A stretch of 41,227 nt of DNA, from contig CACXKY010000031.1 of assembly GCA_902768325.1 (NCBI GenBank), forward strand, positions 1-41,227. The letters are read 5' to 3'. This DNA is from Fibrobacter succinogenes. Lineage in GTDB: Bacteria > Fibrobacterota > Fibrobacteria > Fibrobacterales > Fibrobacteraceae. The translations under genes were made by a program, and so were the position numbers. Of the stretch, positions 7,004-16,030 are shown piece by piece (within the stretch, counting starts at the first letter, position 1; each line of letters opens with the position of its first letter). The notes beneath the pieces are model-generated. The model did no database searches. It had not been told where the DNA came from and worked only from the letters and a program-made list of their open reading frames with translations.

Positions 7004-9787
7004 ATGCTACGTCGACCCTGTGATTGCCTTCTTCATGTAGGTCTCCTGCTTGCCTTTGCAGCGGGGGGCGCTTTTGCCGCGGAAATTGATTGCAGGAACT
7101 ATTCCAAGTCGACGACTGATGCCAGGTGCGCGTATACGCTTATCGAGTCCGAGATGGGCATCCAGCTGTTCGTCGTCCCCGACGGGGCCGACCCGATGGA
7201 CTTCAGCCAGGCTCTCCCCAACGAAGATTTCTACGTATATGCCCCGCTGAGCGATAACGATTCCGTATCGTACACCGTGGTGAATGGCGAAAAGCGGGAA
7301 CCCTTGAAGAACCGCCAGATGGTGAATTCCGGAGAACAGGCGTTCGTCGTTGCCGCCGTGAAGGGCCTCTACCCAATTTTCAACGTGGCCATCGGTACGG
7401 CCACCAAGGACGACATGAGCGACGTCGCCATCGTCCGCGTCTACAACTACTATGCACCGACGATTGAATACTGCTTGGACAAGGACTGCAAAGAGGTCAT
7501 CTCGGACAAGAACATGTCCGATACCAAGCTCGAGGTGGGGGACACGCTGACCGTGTATGCCCGCACCGTGATTCCGGAAGGCGTCAAGGGTGCCGGCGAA
7601 ACGGAAAAACTCACGAAATCATTCTACATCAATCCCGAAGGCGGCAGCAAGGAACTGCAGTTCCTCGATATGTCGGGTGGACCGCTTCCGCATCGCGATT
7701 TGGGCTACCAGCTGAACTTCGAAGAAGGCCGCGCTGCTTTCAAGATTACTTCGACCAAGGCGGTGACCGACGGTTCCACCTTCTACATGGACGGCTATCC
7801 GGACTTGACCGACACGGGCGATACGACGTTTATCGTGCATGACGGGTTCCCGGGCGGACTCCGCTTCGACAATCACGACATGCCGACGATTGACAGCGCG
7901 TTCGTTTTCGATACGAATGGCGACGGCGTGGGTGACAGCGTGGCCGTGTACTTCGGCGGCAACATGGAATTCATCGACGTGAAGTCGTTCGAATACAGCT
8001 GGCCCGACAAGGACCACTTCACGGACTTTGGCGGCGACGAAACGCATAAGGGCAGCCTCTACAAGCTGACCGATGTCCGTATGGCGGCTTCGGGCGATTC
8101 TGCTTCGGGCTACATCAAGGCGAAGGTCAAGGCGACCAATTCCGGCATTTCTTCCACGGTGGGTCCGGCCGACCTCCAGGACCGCATTGGTCCGGTTATC
8201 AAGACCGCCTCCGTTATCAAGGGCAACGGCAAGACCGATACGCTCGTCGTCCGCTTCAACAAGAGTATCGACCCCTCCTGGGAAAAGGGCGAAGGCCTTG
8301 TCCTGAACGGAGTGGCGTTTGCGTCGGAAGCGATCAAGAAGGACGGTGACGTGTGGACGTTCGTCTTGGATACGGGCATCGTCTTCGCGGGCGACTCCCT
8401 GCAGATTGCGGTTTCTTGCGCGAAGAAGGCATGCCCCACGGGGCTCATCAAGGCGGCTGACGGCAACGAGACCGGCAAGAACAACCCGGTGGAAGTCCAG
8501 AACGCAGGCCAGCTTTACGTGGACAACGAGAACAACGGTTACTACGACCGCGATGGCGATGGCCGCATGGATAGCGCCTCGGTCGCGTTCGACGTGCCCA
8601 TCACGAAGGAAGATTTTAAGAACCTCGAGGTGACGCTGTACTGGCTCGACTCGAAGGGCAAGGTCGTGGAAATCCCGTTGAAGAACCTGGACTCCCTGTC
8701 GAAGAAGGGCGTCGTCACGCTTTACGATGACGGCAAGATTCTCGGAGTGAACCTGGATCCGGACGATTACGACATCAAGGAAATGCTCACCTCCATCAAC
8801 AGCAAGGACTACGGCTATGCGAAGGTCATGAACCGCGTGACCGTGGATGGCAAGACGAAGGTGGATACGACGCACCTTGCGATGAACGACCGCATCCCGC
8901 CGCAGATTACCGGGACCTTCCTGCAGCCTGAATCCTTCCAGAAGATGGAAGCCGACGAACTTGTGGTGCAATTTTCGGAAAAGATCGACTACAAGAACAT
9001 CGACGACCTGTCCGAAGCGTTCCTGTTCAGCGGCAATGGCCACGACTGGAAGAACATCGACATGAACAATGTGGAATGGAGCGAAGACGGAAAGTCGGTC
9101 ACCATCCGCATGGAAGTGGGTTCCGAACTGGACAAGCGCTACAACCCGGCCGACTACATCCGCTTCAACGAAAAGTACCGCGGTTTCCAGGATGCTTCCG
9201 GAAACGGCGTGTTCAAGACTCCGCTGACCGTGATGCTGCAGGGTGACCCGCGCGTGCTCGCGAAGACGACTTCGCTTGCGACGAAGGATTTCGCGGACCT
9301 GCTTTCGGACAAGAAGGACTTTACCGTGAGGTTCGTGCCTGCGGATTCCTCGCTGACCGACGAAATGAAGATGTCGCTCGGCGTACTCATGAATATCGGG
9401 TTCTCTACGGTGATGGGCAAGGATTCTACGGGCAAGGATGTGCCGGACCTTGAAAGTATCGGCCTCTCGTGGGAAATGTATGTCTATACGAACCTGGGCG
9501 GCTATGTCGCCAGTTCTTCGGGAGAAATCTACTGTAACGATTCCTACTTCAATCCCGAAGGCAAGGTCGGTAAGGGAGAAGGCAACTGCCTTGAAAATCC
9601 CAAGAAGCTTTACTTCCGCTGGAACATGCGTAGCGAGAATGGACGCAAGGTGGGCATCGGTGTCTACCTCGCCAAGTTCAAGGTGAAAGTTTTCGGCGCG
9701 AAGAATACATTCGAGTATGAAAGGTACTACAACTGGGGCGTCAAGGCCGGCAAGAACGGACTTGACTTGAAGAACCTGGAAAAGTAG
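7004..9787 (+). CDS. Large exported protein with calcium-loop and Ig-like modules
   Basis: This encodes 927 residues. The ATG at 7004 was chosen because GAGGTG lies just upstream and the product then starts with a signal peptide (LLAFAAGGAFA, cut before AEIDC). I do not recognise one family over the whole length. Visible parts are calcium-binding EF-hand-like loops (DTNGDGVGDS near residue 302, DRDGDGRMDS near 515) and Ig-like modules that resemble SbsA/Big_5 domains. Those begin DRIGPVIKTA near 395 and DRIPPQITG near 632, and each has an LVVRF/LVVQF strand. The last 150 residues resemble the C terminus of the next gene, with a FlgD-like or gliding-type YFRWNMRSENGRKVGIGVYL. It is probably a cell-surface or matrix protein. 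Its stop codon overlaps the ribosome site of the next gene, so both are made from one mRNA. Confidence 0.85.
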   Translation: MLRRPCDCLLHVGLLLAFAAGGAFAAEIDCRNYSKSTTDARCAYTLIESEMGIQLFVVPDGADPMDFSQALPNEDFYVYAPLSDNDSVSYTVVNGEKREPLKNRQMVNSGEQAFVVAAVKGLYPIFNVAIGTATKDDMSDVAIVRVYNYYAPTIEYCLDKDCKEVISDKNMSDTKLEVGDTLTVYARTVIPEGVKGAGETEKLTKSFYINPEGGSKELQFLDMSGGPLPHRDLGYQLNFEEGRAAFKITSTKAVTDGSTFYMDGYPDLTDTGDTTFIVHDGFPGGLRFDNHDMPTIDSAFVFDTNGDGVGDSVAVYFGGNMEFIDVKSFEYSWPDKDHFTDFGGDETHKGSLYKLTDVRMAASGDSASGYIKAKVKATNSGISSTVGPADLQDRIGPVIKTASVIKGNGKTDTLVVRFNKSIDPSWEKGEGLVLNGVAFASEAIKKDGDVWTFVLDTGIVFAGDSLQIAVSCAKKACPTGLIKAADGNETGKNNPVEVQNAGQLYVDNENNGYYDRDGDGRMDSASVAFDVPITKEDFKNLEVTLYWLDSKGKVVEIPLKNLDSLSKKGVVTLYDDGKILGVNLDPDDYDIKEMLTSINSKDYGYAKVMNRVTVDGKTKVDTTHLAMNDRIPPQITGTFLQPESFQKMEADELVVQFSEKIDYKNIDDLSEAFLFSGNGHDWKNIDMNNVEWSEDGKSVTIRMEVGSELDKRYNPADYIRFNEKYRGFQDASGNGVFKTPLTVMLQGDPRVLAKTTSLATKDFADLLSDKKDFTVRFVPADSSLTDEMKMSLGVLMNIGFSTVMGKDSTGKDVPDLESIGLSWEMYVYTNLGGYVASSSGEIYCNDSYFNPEGKVGKGEGNCLENPKKLYFRWNMRSENGRKVGIGVYLAKFKVKVFGAKNTFEYERYYNWGVKAGKNGLDLKNLEK

Positions 9788-9791
9788 GAGG
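9786..9791 (+). promoter_or_regulatory. Ribosome binding site that fixes the start at 9800
   Basis: AGGAGG overlaps the stop codon of the previous gene. The first ATG (9794) is only two bases away, too close, whereas the ATG at 9800 has the ideal eight-base spacing and opens a normal signal peptide (MKKMAKKY...). Confidence 0.75.
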
Positions 9792-9799
9792 ATATGGCT

Positions 9800-12700
9800 A
9801 TGAAAAAGATGGCAAAAAAATATATCGCGATGTGCGCCCTGCTCTGTGCAGGAGCGGCCTCTGCGGCAAACATCGAACCTCCGATTAACTATGCGACCGG
9901 CATTTGGGTCCAGCAGGTTGGCGATATCGTGCCCCATGCGAGCACGAGGGCTACTCTCTATTATACGAAGTATGCCAGCTATTCGAAAGATGCCGTGAAG
10001 AGCCTCCAGTACTATTACGATGGTGCGGGCTACTTGCAGTTGCTGCAGAAGGATACGCTTTGCGGTAAGGAAGACGGAATGGAGGGTGCTGACGGTATTG
10101 TCCACCATCCGGATGGAGACTTGATTGTTGCCGCTCAGGGGCAGAGCGTCCATAAGATCCGCAAGGGCGTGAAGAAGACCAAGGGCGCCTGCGTTGTCAA
10201 GACTTCCCAGACTTCGGAAGGCGTTTGGCATTTGATGAATGACCCGTCGGGTAAGTATGTTTGGGCTGCCGGTATTCCGGGTAAGCTGCACCGCATCAGA
10301 ATAGATGACGCTGTCAATGGTAAGTTTGACTCGCAGGGCTACAATGTGACGCTGGAGGGCGATTCCAGGCGTTCGAAGCATAACTCCATGTCAACGCTTA
10401 TCTGGGACGAAGAAGGCAACGCCTTCTTTACGAGGTCCGGCTATAAGGGCGGTGGTTGCGAACAGACGGTCGAGAGCAACACGAGCGGCGTCGGCTACGA
10501 CTTCGAGGTCTGCTCGGAAAGCGATAAAAAAGCGGCTGCTGCGGAAGCCTATTTCGGTTATATCACCGATACGACCAAGGTGTACATCAGGAATGCAGCG
10601 GACCGCGACACGTACCGCGCCCCGATTGGGGATTCGGCCATTACGAAGATGGGCGTGACCATCTTGATTGACTCCTTGGAAGGTGCTCACGGTGGTACGT
10701 ATGACCCGTATTCGAAGACCATCTTTGTCTTTGGCGGTGCCCGTATCGTGCAGATCAAGCCGTATGTCGAGAACCATAAGATGAAGGCGAAGATTGTTGC
10801 CTTTATCGACCTGCGTGAATATTTCTTCGATGAAACCTATTCGTCCTTTACGGGCCCGAGAACGAACGACCACGTGGGTTGGCGTTTGGACCAGGGTACC
10901 GTTGACGGCATGGGCCACTTGTTCGTGGCAAGCAATACGGGCCACCTCGTGTTCGTGGACTATGCGGCGAACCCGAACAAGTATATCAATGACAACGTGC
11001 TTGTGCACCTGCAGTGGATTGATAACTACCTCGATGACTTGGCTCCGCTTTCTGGCGTAGGCGTCATTAGAGACGATGCCGAATCCGGTGAAGACGAAGA
11101 AATGTCGAGCGGAACGACGTACAGCTCTTCGTTGGTTGAATTCTCTTCGAGCAGCGATGGCACGAGCAGTTCCAGCAAGAAGTCCTCTAGCAGCGGTAAC
11201 AATAATTCCAGCGGTGGCAACAACTCCAGTGGCGGTAACGGAAACTCCAGCTCTGGCAAGTCCAGCAGCTCCGGCCCGGTCCTGTACTCGTCCGGCAATA
11301 ACAACAATTCTTCTGGCGGCACGAATTCTTCGGGCGGCAATGGAAACTCTTCTGGCGGAAACAACGGTTCTAGCGGCAACGTCAATTCTTCTGGCGGCAA
11401 CACGAATTCTTCGGGCGGCCATGGGAATTCCTCCGGTGGAAACAACGGCTCTAGCGGTGGCCAGGGCAATTCCAGCGGCGGTGGCGGACACAACAACTCC
11501 TCTAGCAGCGGCAACCAGGGATCTGGCCAGGATATCGTTCTCAATTCCAGTTCTTCCAACCGCTATGCGGGCTTTACCGATTATGACTTGAGCAGCAGCG
11601 GCGGCCTCGACTTCTACCCGTCTCAGGATAAGTTCGATGACGGTGACGATGTCGTGTCCGAAACGGTGGTCTTGATTCCGGTCGATACGGCTAAGGGCAC
11701 GCCGGGTACGGTGACCATCGGCGACAACACCTACTTGGTGGTCGACAATCCGAAGGGTCTCGAACTCGACCTGCGCTACAACGCCAATATCGATTCGGCG
11801 CAGGTTGGCCAGGTGGTCGCCATTACGCTCGATTCTGCAAAGGTGGCCGAAATCTTCGGTTCTGTGGACTCGCTGACCTTCGCGACGGCTTCGAACCTCA
11901 CGATTATCGACCCGTCGAATCCGCATCCGGGCGATACGATTACGGTGAATAACGATGGCTCCGTGACAATCTGGGTCACGACGGATACGCCTGTCAATGG
12001 CGGTACGATTATCGTGGCGAGCCCGGACGGCAAGGTCATCATTATCGACAACATCAACTTCTATGACCCGATTCCGGATGCCGACAAGGGCTATATCAAG
12101 GATTCCGATGACGACGACAAGCTTGACTTCTTGGAAATCGTGTTGAAGGATACCCTGGAACCGAACCTGAGTGTCTACTCCGTGGCCCTGGTGGTGAACG
12201 GCGATACGTTACCGGCTTCGGATGTTCCGGAACTCGGCTCGGTCATCCAGAACGTGAACTCGTACGAAACGAAGAAGGTGAGCACGATTTCGCTCAACGT
12301 TTCGGACCTGAAGCTCCCGAAGAAGTTCCCGAACGATGCCTACGCCATTATTACGTATGAGAATGCGGATGGCGCCCATTACCAGCGCACGGTACCCGTG
12401 GTGGAAGTCGGTAGCCGTATTATCGAATCGGCCCAGGCGATCCGCAACAAGAACGGCAAGGACTCGCTGTTCATCAAGTTCAACGTCGACTTGATCCCGG
12501 CAGACCTTTCTGACCCGGAACTCCTGGTGATGATCAAGCAGAAGGCGAAGAAGTTCGGCTTTGTGGGCCAAATTTCCAACGTCTACATGCCGACGAAGAA
12601 CATCGTGATTCTCGTGGGCGATTCGCTTGGCCTCAAGGGCGACCTGAAGGATAGCGTCTCGCTGCACCCGCTGGCAAAGTTCCACAACCTGCCGTACATC

Positions 12701-13996
12701 ACGTCGGATGAATACGACCGCGAAGTGCCGGTCTCGGTGACGGACCGTCTGCCGTCTGTCAAGAACGTGGAATACTGGGATACCGATGGCGATGGCACGC
12801 TGGACAAGATCGTGACGAACTTCTCCGGCAAGCTCACGTCTGAAGAAGTCGCCATGCTCTACATGACCTACCCGTGGTATAGCGAACGCGGTATGCTTAT
12901 CCAGATGCAGGCCCAGCCCGATGACTTCACGCTCTCTCCGGATTCCATGAGCGTCAGCTGGAACGTCTTTGCGACAATGAGGATTGCTACTGGCGTGACG
13001 AGCATCAGCGATGACTTGCCGCCGGCGACCGTCTACACGTACTACGAAGTGCTTGGCGAAACGTTCGTGACCGAAGAAACTGCGGCGCTTGTCGACAAGA
13101 TGGCCCCGGTCATTTCTGCCGCGACGCTCAACTACGGCAAGAAAGCGGACACCTTGACGGTACGCTTCTCGGAACCGGTGCTTTACAAGAACCTCGAAGG
13201 GCGTGACTTCTTCAGCTACATCCATGGCAAGGATACGATTGACCTGTTGCCGTCCCGCATCGAATGGCTGCAAGATGGTAAGGCCGCGAAGCTGATCCTG
13301 GATGCAGGAGTTTCGACGATCCTTCCGGGCGACTCCCTGATGATTGTCAAGGGCGCAAGGGACAATATCCGCGACAACTACGGCAACATTGCTGGCGAAA
13401 GGCCTTCTGCCGTGATTATCGGCGGCTTGCTCAACCACTTGGTTGAAGCGACGAAGATGGGTTCCTTCGACATCAACGACAACAGGATTGTCGCCGAAGA
13501 CGAATCCAAGAGCTATACGCTCCAGACGGTAAGCTCCGTGAACCTGCGCTATGTCCCCGGATCGACGACGAAGGAGGATATGGAGAAGGAAGGAGCGCTT
13601 GGCCAGCTAGTTCAGTTGGGTGAACGCTTTGTCCCGCAGCTTCTGGACCGTGCGCAGATTTCTGCCGACGGTACGGTGGACCCGTCCGTGCTCGATTCCC
13701 TCGACCCGTCGAAGGTGTACATCACGTTCGTCGTGAACTACTATGACCACCTCGGCCAGTACGTGAACGACACGACCATCATGGTGCCGTGTAACAGCCC
13801 GAAGTTCGGCGGCAACTGCTTGAGTTCTGACCAGAAGGTGTTCGTGAACTGGAACTTCAAGGACCACACCGGCCGCTTCGTGGGTTCCGGCATTTACATG
13901 GTGCAGTTCAAGATGGTCGTCCGTTACGAAAAGAAGGAAATCAAGGAAGAAATCAAGGATAAGTGGGGCGTACGCCGCAAGAAACACAAAAAGTAG
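9800..13996 (+). CDS. Very large exported protein: propeller-like N domain, Ser/Gly/Asn linker, Ig-like modules
   Basis: The product is 1398 residues with a signal peptide ending CAGAASA before ANIEPP. Residues about 20-425 contain repeated short strands (DGIVHHPDGDLIVAA, VWHLMNDPSGKYVWAAG, GMGHLFVASNTGHLVFV) that look like a beta-propeller of the NHL/SMP-30 kind. A low-complexity linker of Ser, Gly and Asn spans about 433-590. The second half has modules like those in the preceding protein, with calcium-type loops (DSDDDDKLDF near 769, DTDGDGTLDK near 993) and SbsA-like segments (DRLPSVKNVEY, DKMAPVISAA...LTVRFSEPV). The C terminus has VNWNFKDHTGRFVGSGIYM, matching the end of the upstream protein. 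The two are probably partners on the cell surface. A specific role such as adhesion or calcium-dependent assembly cannot be stated. The 14031-14058 terminator follows. Confidence 0.85.
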   Translation: MKKMAKKYIAMCALLCAGAASAANIEPPINYATGIWVQQVGDIVPHASTRATLYYTKYASYSKDAVKSLQYYYDGAGYLQLLQKDTLCGKEDGMEGADGIVHHPDGDLIVAAQGQSVHKIRKGVKKTKGACVVKTSQTSEGVWHLMNDPSGKYVWAAGIPGKLHRIRIDDAVNGKFDSQGYNVTLEGDSRRSKHNSMSTLIWDEEGNAFFTRSGYKGGGCEQTVESNTSGVGYDFEVCSESDKKAAAAEAYFGYITDTTKVYIRNAADRDTYRAPIGDSAITKMGVTILIDSLEGAHGGTYDPYSKTIFVFGGARIVQIKPYVENHKMKAKIVAFIDLREYFFDETYSSFTGPRTNDHVGWRLDQGTVDGMGHLFVASNTGHLVFVDYAANPNKYINDNVLVHLQWIDNYLDDLAPLSGVGVIRDDAESGEDEEMSSGTTYSSSLVEFSSSSDGTSSSSKKSSSSGNNNSSGGNNSSGGNGNSSSGKSSSSGPVLYSSGNNNNSSGGTNSSGGNGNSSGGNNGSSGNVNSSGGNTNSSGGHGNSSGGNNGSSGGQGNSSGGGGHNNSSSSGNQGSGQDIVLNSSSSNRYAGFTDYDLSSSGGLDFYPSQDKFDDGDDVVSETVVLIPVDTAKGTPGTVTIGDNTYLVVDNPKGLELDLRYNANIDSAQVGQVVAITLDSAKVAEIFGSVDSLTFATASNLTIIDPSNPHPGDTITVNNDGSVTIWVTTDTPVNGGTIIVASPDGKVIIIDNINFYDPIPDADKGYIKDSDDDDKLDFLEIVLKDTLEPNLSVYSVALVVNGDTLPASDVPELGSVIQNVNSYETKKVSTISLNVSDLKLPKKFPNDAYAIITYENADGAHYQRTVPVVEVGSRIIESAQAIRNKNGKDSLFIKFNVDLIPADLSDPELLVMIKQKAKKFGFVGQISNVYMPTKNIVILVGDSLGLKGDLKDSVSLHPLAKFHNLPYITSDEYDREVPVSVTDRLPSVKNVEYWDTDGDGTLDKIVTNFSGKLTSEEVAMLYMTYPWYSERGMLIQMQAQPDDFTLSPDSMSVSWNVFATMRIATGVTSISDDLPPATVYTYYEVLGETFVTEETAALVDKMAPVISAATLNYGKKADTLTVRFSEPVLYKNLEGRDFFSYIHGKDTIDLLPSRIEWLQDGKAAKLILDAGVSTILPGDSLMIVKGARDNIRDNYGNIAGERPSAVIIGGLLNHLVEATKMGSFDINDNRIVAEDESKSYTLQTVSSVNLRYVPGSTTKEDMEKEGALGQLVQLGERFVPQLLDRAQISADGTVDPSVLDSLDPSKVYITFVVNYYDHLGQYVNDTTIMVPCNSPKFGGNCLSSDQKVFVNWNFKDHTGRFVGSGIYMVQFKMVVRYEKKEIKEEIKDKWGVRRKKHKK
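11100..11570 (+). repeat. Repeat tract encoding a Ser/Gly/Asn linker
   Basis: The DNA repeats units for NSSGG, NGNSSGG and SSSSG with mixed codons such as AATTCTTCTGGCGGC and AACTCCAGTGGCGG. It encodes about 155 residues of flexible linker. Because the unit is short and nearly repeated, replication slippage could change linker length between strains. Confidence 0.75.
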
Positions 13997-14030
13997 CGAT
14001 GAGCATGGGCTCCGCCCTTTGAGTGAAAAA

Positions 14031-14058
14031 AGCTCGACTTGAAAGTCGGGCTTTTTTT
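14031..14058 (+). terminator. Terminator of the large surface-protein operon
   Basis: AGCTCGACTT (14031-14040) pairs with AAGTCGGGCT (14043-14052) with one G-U pair, and seven T residues follow. It lies 35 bases after the stop codon at 13996. Confidence 0.88.
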
Positions 14059-14076
14059 GTGAAATGTGTGAATGCG

Positions 14077-14105
14077 AAAAAGCCCGGCGTTCTGCCGGAC
14101 TTTTT
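14077..14105 (-). terminator. Terminator of the sigma factor gene
   Basis: On the minus strand AGTCCGGC and GCCGGGCT form an 8-bp stem with one G-U pair around AGAAC, followed by TTTTTCGC. On the plus strand the same position would be a C-A mismatch, so the hairpin is best suited to minus-strand transcripts. It lies about 57 bases past the stop of the sigma gene. Confidence 0.75.
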
Positions 14106-14107
14106 CT

Positions 14108-14161
14108 AATGTGTGATGGTTAATGGCTGTTGTCTAATGACCAATAACCAATGACTAATAA
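14108..14161 (-). repeat. Low-complexity TTAGTCATTGG-type repeats at a gene 3' end
   Basis: Read on the minus strand, directly after the sigma factor stop codon, the sequence runs through short near-repeats such as TTATTAGTCATTGG, TTATTGGTCATTAG and CCATTAACCAT. Similar low-complexity stretches follow the stops at 20895 and 23089. Function unknown. Confidence 0.5.
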
Positions 14162-14974
14162 CTATTTGTTAATAGCCGCGAGGAACGCGTCCTTCTTTTC
14201 TTGGAGGAATTCCTTGCTGTTGTACTTGCGGATACGGCGCAGGGCCTGGTCACGCAGCTGACGGACACGTTCGTGCGAGATGTTCATGGATTCGCCCACC
14301 TCGCGCAATGTCTGCGGGGCTTCCTGGTTGATACCGAAGATGCCGGTGATGACCTTCGCTTCGCGTTCGGGGAGCTGTTCCATCAAGTCGCGGGCCAAGG
14401 CCTCGACGCTCTGGATTTCGGAATCGGCTTCCGGGTTCGATGCAGCGGTATCGGGCAAGACTTCGGCATAGGTGGCCTTGGAGTCAGCCTTCAGCGGGCT
14501 GTCGAAAGAAACGCCGCGCTGTCCGATCTGGATGAGCTCACGGATTTCTTCGTTGATTTCCTTACCGCGGGACTGTTCGTGCAAAGCCTTGCGCACACGG
14601 AGGTGCTGGTTCGCCGGCAAGCGGATGAGGTTGCCCTGCTCGTTGATAGCGCGGGTAATATAAGCTTTGATCCACCAGACGCCATAGCTGATGAATTTGA
14701 GACCGCGGTCGTATTCGAAGGATTCGATAGCACGGACAAGGCCCATGGCGCCTTCGCTCACGAGGTCCGGAAGCGGGATGGGGCAGCCACGGTACTGGAT
14801 TGCGACCTTGAGAACGAATCTCATGTTGGCCGAGATCAGTTTCTTGCGGGCAATTCTATCGCCTTCCTTGGCTCTTTTGAAAAGAATCTGTTCTTCTTCA
14901 CGGGAAAGCGGTGCGGTGCGTCTAATATCTTCTAGGTAACGTTTGAGAGTAGTGTCTGTCGAATCGATATGCAT
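14162..14974 (-). CDS. RpoD/RpoS-like sigma-70 family RNA polymerase sigma factor
   Basis: This 270-residue sigma factor directs RNA polymerase to promoters. The ATG at 14974 is preferred over upstream codons because AAGGA lies just before it and the product then begins directly with region 1.2 (LKRYLEDIRRTAPLSREEE). Region 2 is clear (LISANMRFVLKVA, DLVSEGAMGLVRAIESF, and LKFISYGVWWIKAYITRAI for the -10 contact helix). Region 4 is also clear (LPEREAKVITGIFGI and the helix-turn-helix LREVGESMNISHERVRQL). Region 1.1 is absent and the protein is short, as in the primary sigma factors of Bacteroidota. The -10-reading helix differs from the proteobacterial KFSTYATWWIRQ, which would fit non-standard promoters. 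Whether it is the housekeeping factor or an alternative one cannot be decided from this window alone. Confidence 0.9.
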   Translation of the reverse strand: MHIDSTDTTLKRYLEDIRRTAPLSREEEQILFKRAKEGDRIARKKLISANMRFVLKVAIQYRGCPIPLPDLVSEGAMGLVRAIESFEYDRGLKFISYGVWWIKAYITRAINEQGNLIRLPANQHLRVRKALHEQSRGKEINEEIRELIQIGQRGVSFDSPLKADSKATYAEVLPDTAASNPEADSEIQSVEALARDLMEQLPEREAKVITGIFGINQEAPQTLREVGESMNISHERVRQLRDQALRRIRKYNSKEFLQEKKDAFLAAINK

Positions 14975-15079
14975 TTTATTTCCTTGCCCTCTAAATATCG
15001 CTTTTTTTATTAGCAAGTTGTGTGCCAAAAGTGTAAAATTTTGCCATTCAATCGGTAACGTGCTTTTTTTTGAACGCCT

Positions 15080-15096
15080 GGAGGGGTTTTGCCTCC
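15080..15096 (-). promoter_or_regulatory. Hairpin in the leader region of the sigma gene
   Basis: GGAGG (15080-15084) and CCTCC (15092-15096) can pair around a 7-nt loop. It lies about 105 bases upstream of the sigma factor start codon on the minus strand and could be part of a long leader. No attached poly-T run is present. Confidence 0.35.
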
Positions 15097-15115
15097 TCAA
15101 AATATAGAAAATTAC

Positions 15116-15160
15116 GACAATTTGTCATATAATTAATACATTTGTCACATAAATAATACA
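15116..15160. promoter_or_regulatory. Operator-like palindrome plus 20-bp tandem repeat between divergent genes
   Basis: GACAATTTGTC (15116-15126) is an inverted repeat with a one-base centre. It overlaps two adjacent 20-bp units, 15121-15140 and 15141-15160. The units agree at 17 of 20 positions, each beginning TTTGTCA and ending TAATACA. The arrangement lies between the divergent sigma factor and methyltransferase genes, so it is a reasonable binding site for a regulator of one or both. Confidence 0.5.
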
Positions 15161-15226
15161 AAAACGGTGACTCCCGCACGGAAGGGTGTTTCCTGGGGGC
15201 TTTTCCAAATTGTGTTTCATTTTTCG

Positions 15227-15235
15227 TATATTTTG
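15227..15235 (+). promoter_or_regulatory. Promoter-like box immediately before the methyltransferase ATG
   Basis: TATATTTTG ends six bases before the ATG at 15242, and a TTG lies 17 bases before it (15210-15212). There is no Shine-Dalgarno site. If this is the -7 box, the transcript would be leaderless or nearly so. Confidence 0.4.
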
Positions 15236-15241
15236 CGCGAT

Positions 15242-16021
15242 ATGTCAATTAAAGAACCTGATCAATCTGTCTGGAATCGCTTCTGGCAGAAAAAAAACGA
15301 CATGGACAAGGTTTACCCTTCGTCCCCCTCTGTCTTGAACGCCATCAAGAAGAATTTCAAGCTTGAAGGCTTGAAGGTCTTGGAAGTTGGCGCCGGAACG
15401 GGTCGTGATAGTGCTGAACTTGCCCGCCTGGGCGCAGACGTGTATGTCCTTGATTTTGCTGAGAATAGCTTGAAAATTGTCGATGCTTTGCGTGCCAAGG
15501 AAAACCTTTACGACAATTTGAAACTCGTCCGCGGGGATGCCTTCAAGTCACCGTTCCCGGATTGCACCTTTGACCTGGTGTTCCACCAGGGTCTGGCTGA
15601 ACATTTCAAGGATTCGCTCCCGCTTATCCAGGAAAATTACCGCATCCTGAAACACGGCGGCTGCTGTCTTTGCGATGTCCCGCAGACTGTCCACCCGTAC
15701 ACAGTGATTAAACACATCTTGATCGCCATGGACAAGTGGTTCGCTGGTTGGGAAAAACAGTTCACCATGTCGCAGTTGAAAAAGCTCATGAAAGATGCCG
15801 GCTTCAAGTGCGAATATGCCTACGGTGACTGGATGCGCCCCAACCTGTTCTACCGCATGCTCCGTGAGTTCGGTTTCAAGGTCGGCGTGGAACTGCCCAA
15901 GTACCCCTTGCAGGGAACGGCTTACCAGAAGGCGAAGGATGCGCTTCTCGATGCGCTCAAGTCGGTGCCGGCCATGCACTATACCCAGCTTTCTATCGGG
16001 GTAATCGGCCGCAAGCCGTAA
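15242..16021 (+). CDS. Class I SAM-dependent methyltransferase
   Basis: The product has 259 residues. The SAM-binding motif I is VLEVGAGTGRDSAELA at about residues 47-62, followed by the acidic end of the next strand (VYVLDFA). Later motifs are GDAFKSPFPDCTFDLVFHQGLAEHF and the Methyltransf_11-type helix LIQENYRILKHGG. The substrate cannot be told from sequence. It could be a small molecule, lipid or sugar, as it heads a run with a flippase-like membrane protein and an acyltransferase. The ATG at 15242 was chosen because the protein is then collinear with the family; the frame is open further upstream but without family-like sequence. The next gene starts ten bases after the stop, so they are co-transcribed. 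Confidence 0.85.
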   Translation: MSIKEPDQSVWNRFWQKKNDMDKVYPSSPSVLNAIKKNFKLEGLKVLEVGAGTGRDSAELARLGADVYVLDFAENSLKIVDALRAKENLYDNLKLVRGDAFKSPFPDCTFDLVFHQGLAEHFKDSLPLIQENYRILKHGGCCLCDVPQTVHPYTVIKHILIAMDKWFAGWEKQFTMSQLKKLMKDAGFKCEYAYGDWMRPNLFYRMLREFGFKVGVELPKYPLQGTAYQKAKDALLDALKSVPAMHYTQLSIGVIGRKP

Positions 16022-16030
16022 CGGAATTTC

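Noticed and set aside
7619..10381. 920-codon open frame on the minus strand opposite the two large surface-protein genes
   Set aside because: Its translation is rich in His, Arg and Val with no motifs, signal or family resemblance. The plus-strand genes have signal peptides, ribosome sites and domains. It is a codon-bias shadow.
11100..11570. Repetitive DNA considered as a CRISPR array or minisatellite
   Set aside because: The repeats are in frame, of variable unit length and encode a Ser/Gly/Asn linker inside a long gene. There are no constant repeats with unique spacers.
10391..11926. 511-codon minus-strand frame opposite the large surface protein
   Set aside because: It consists of low-complexity Arg/Ala/Val repeats made by reading the Ser/Gly/Asn linker backwards. 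No ribosome site or family.
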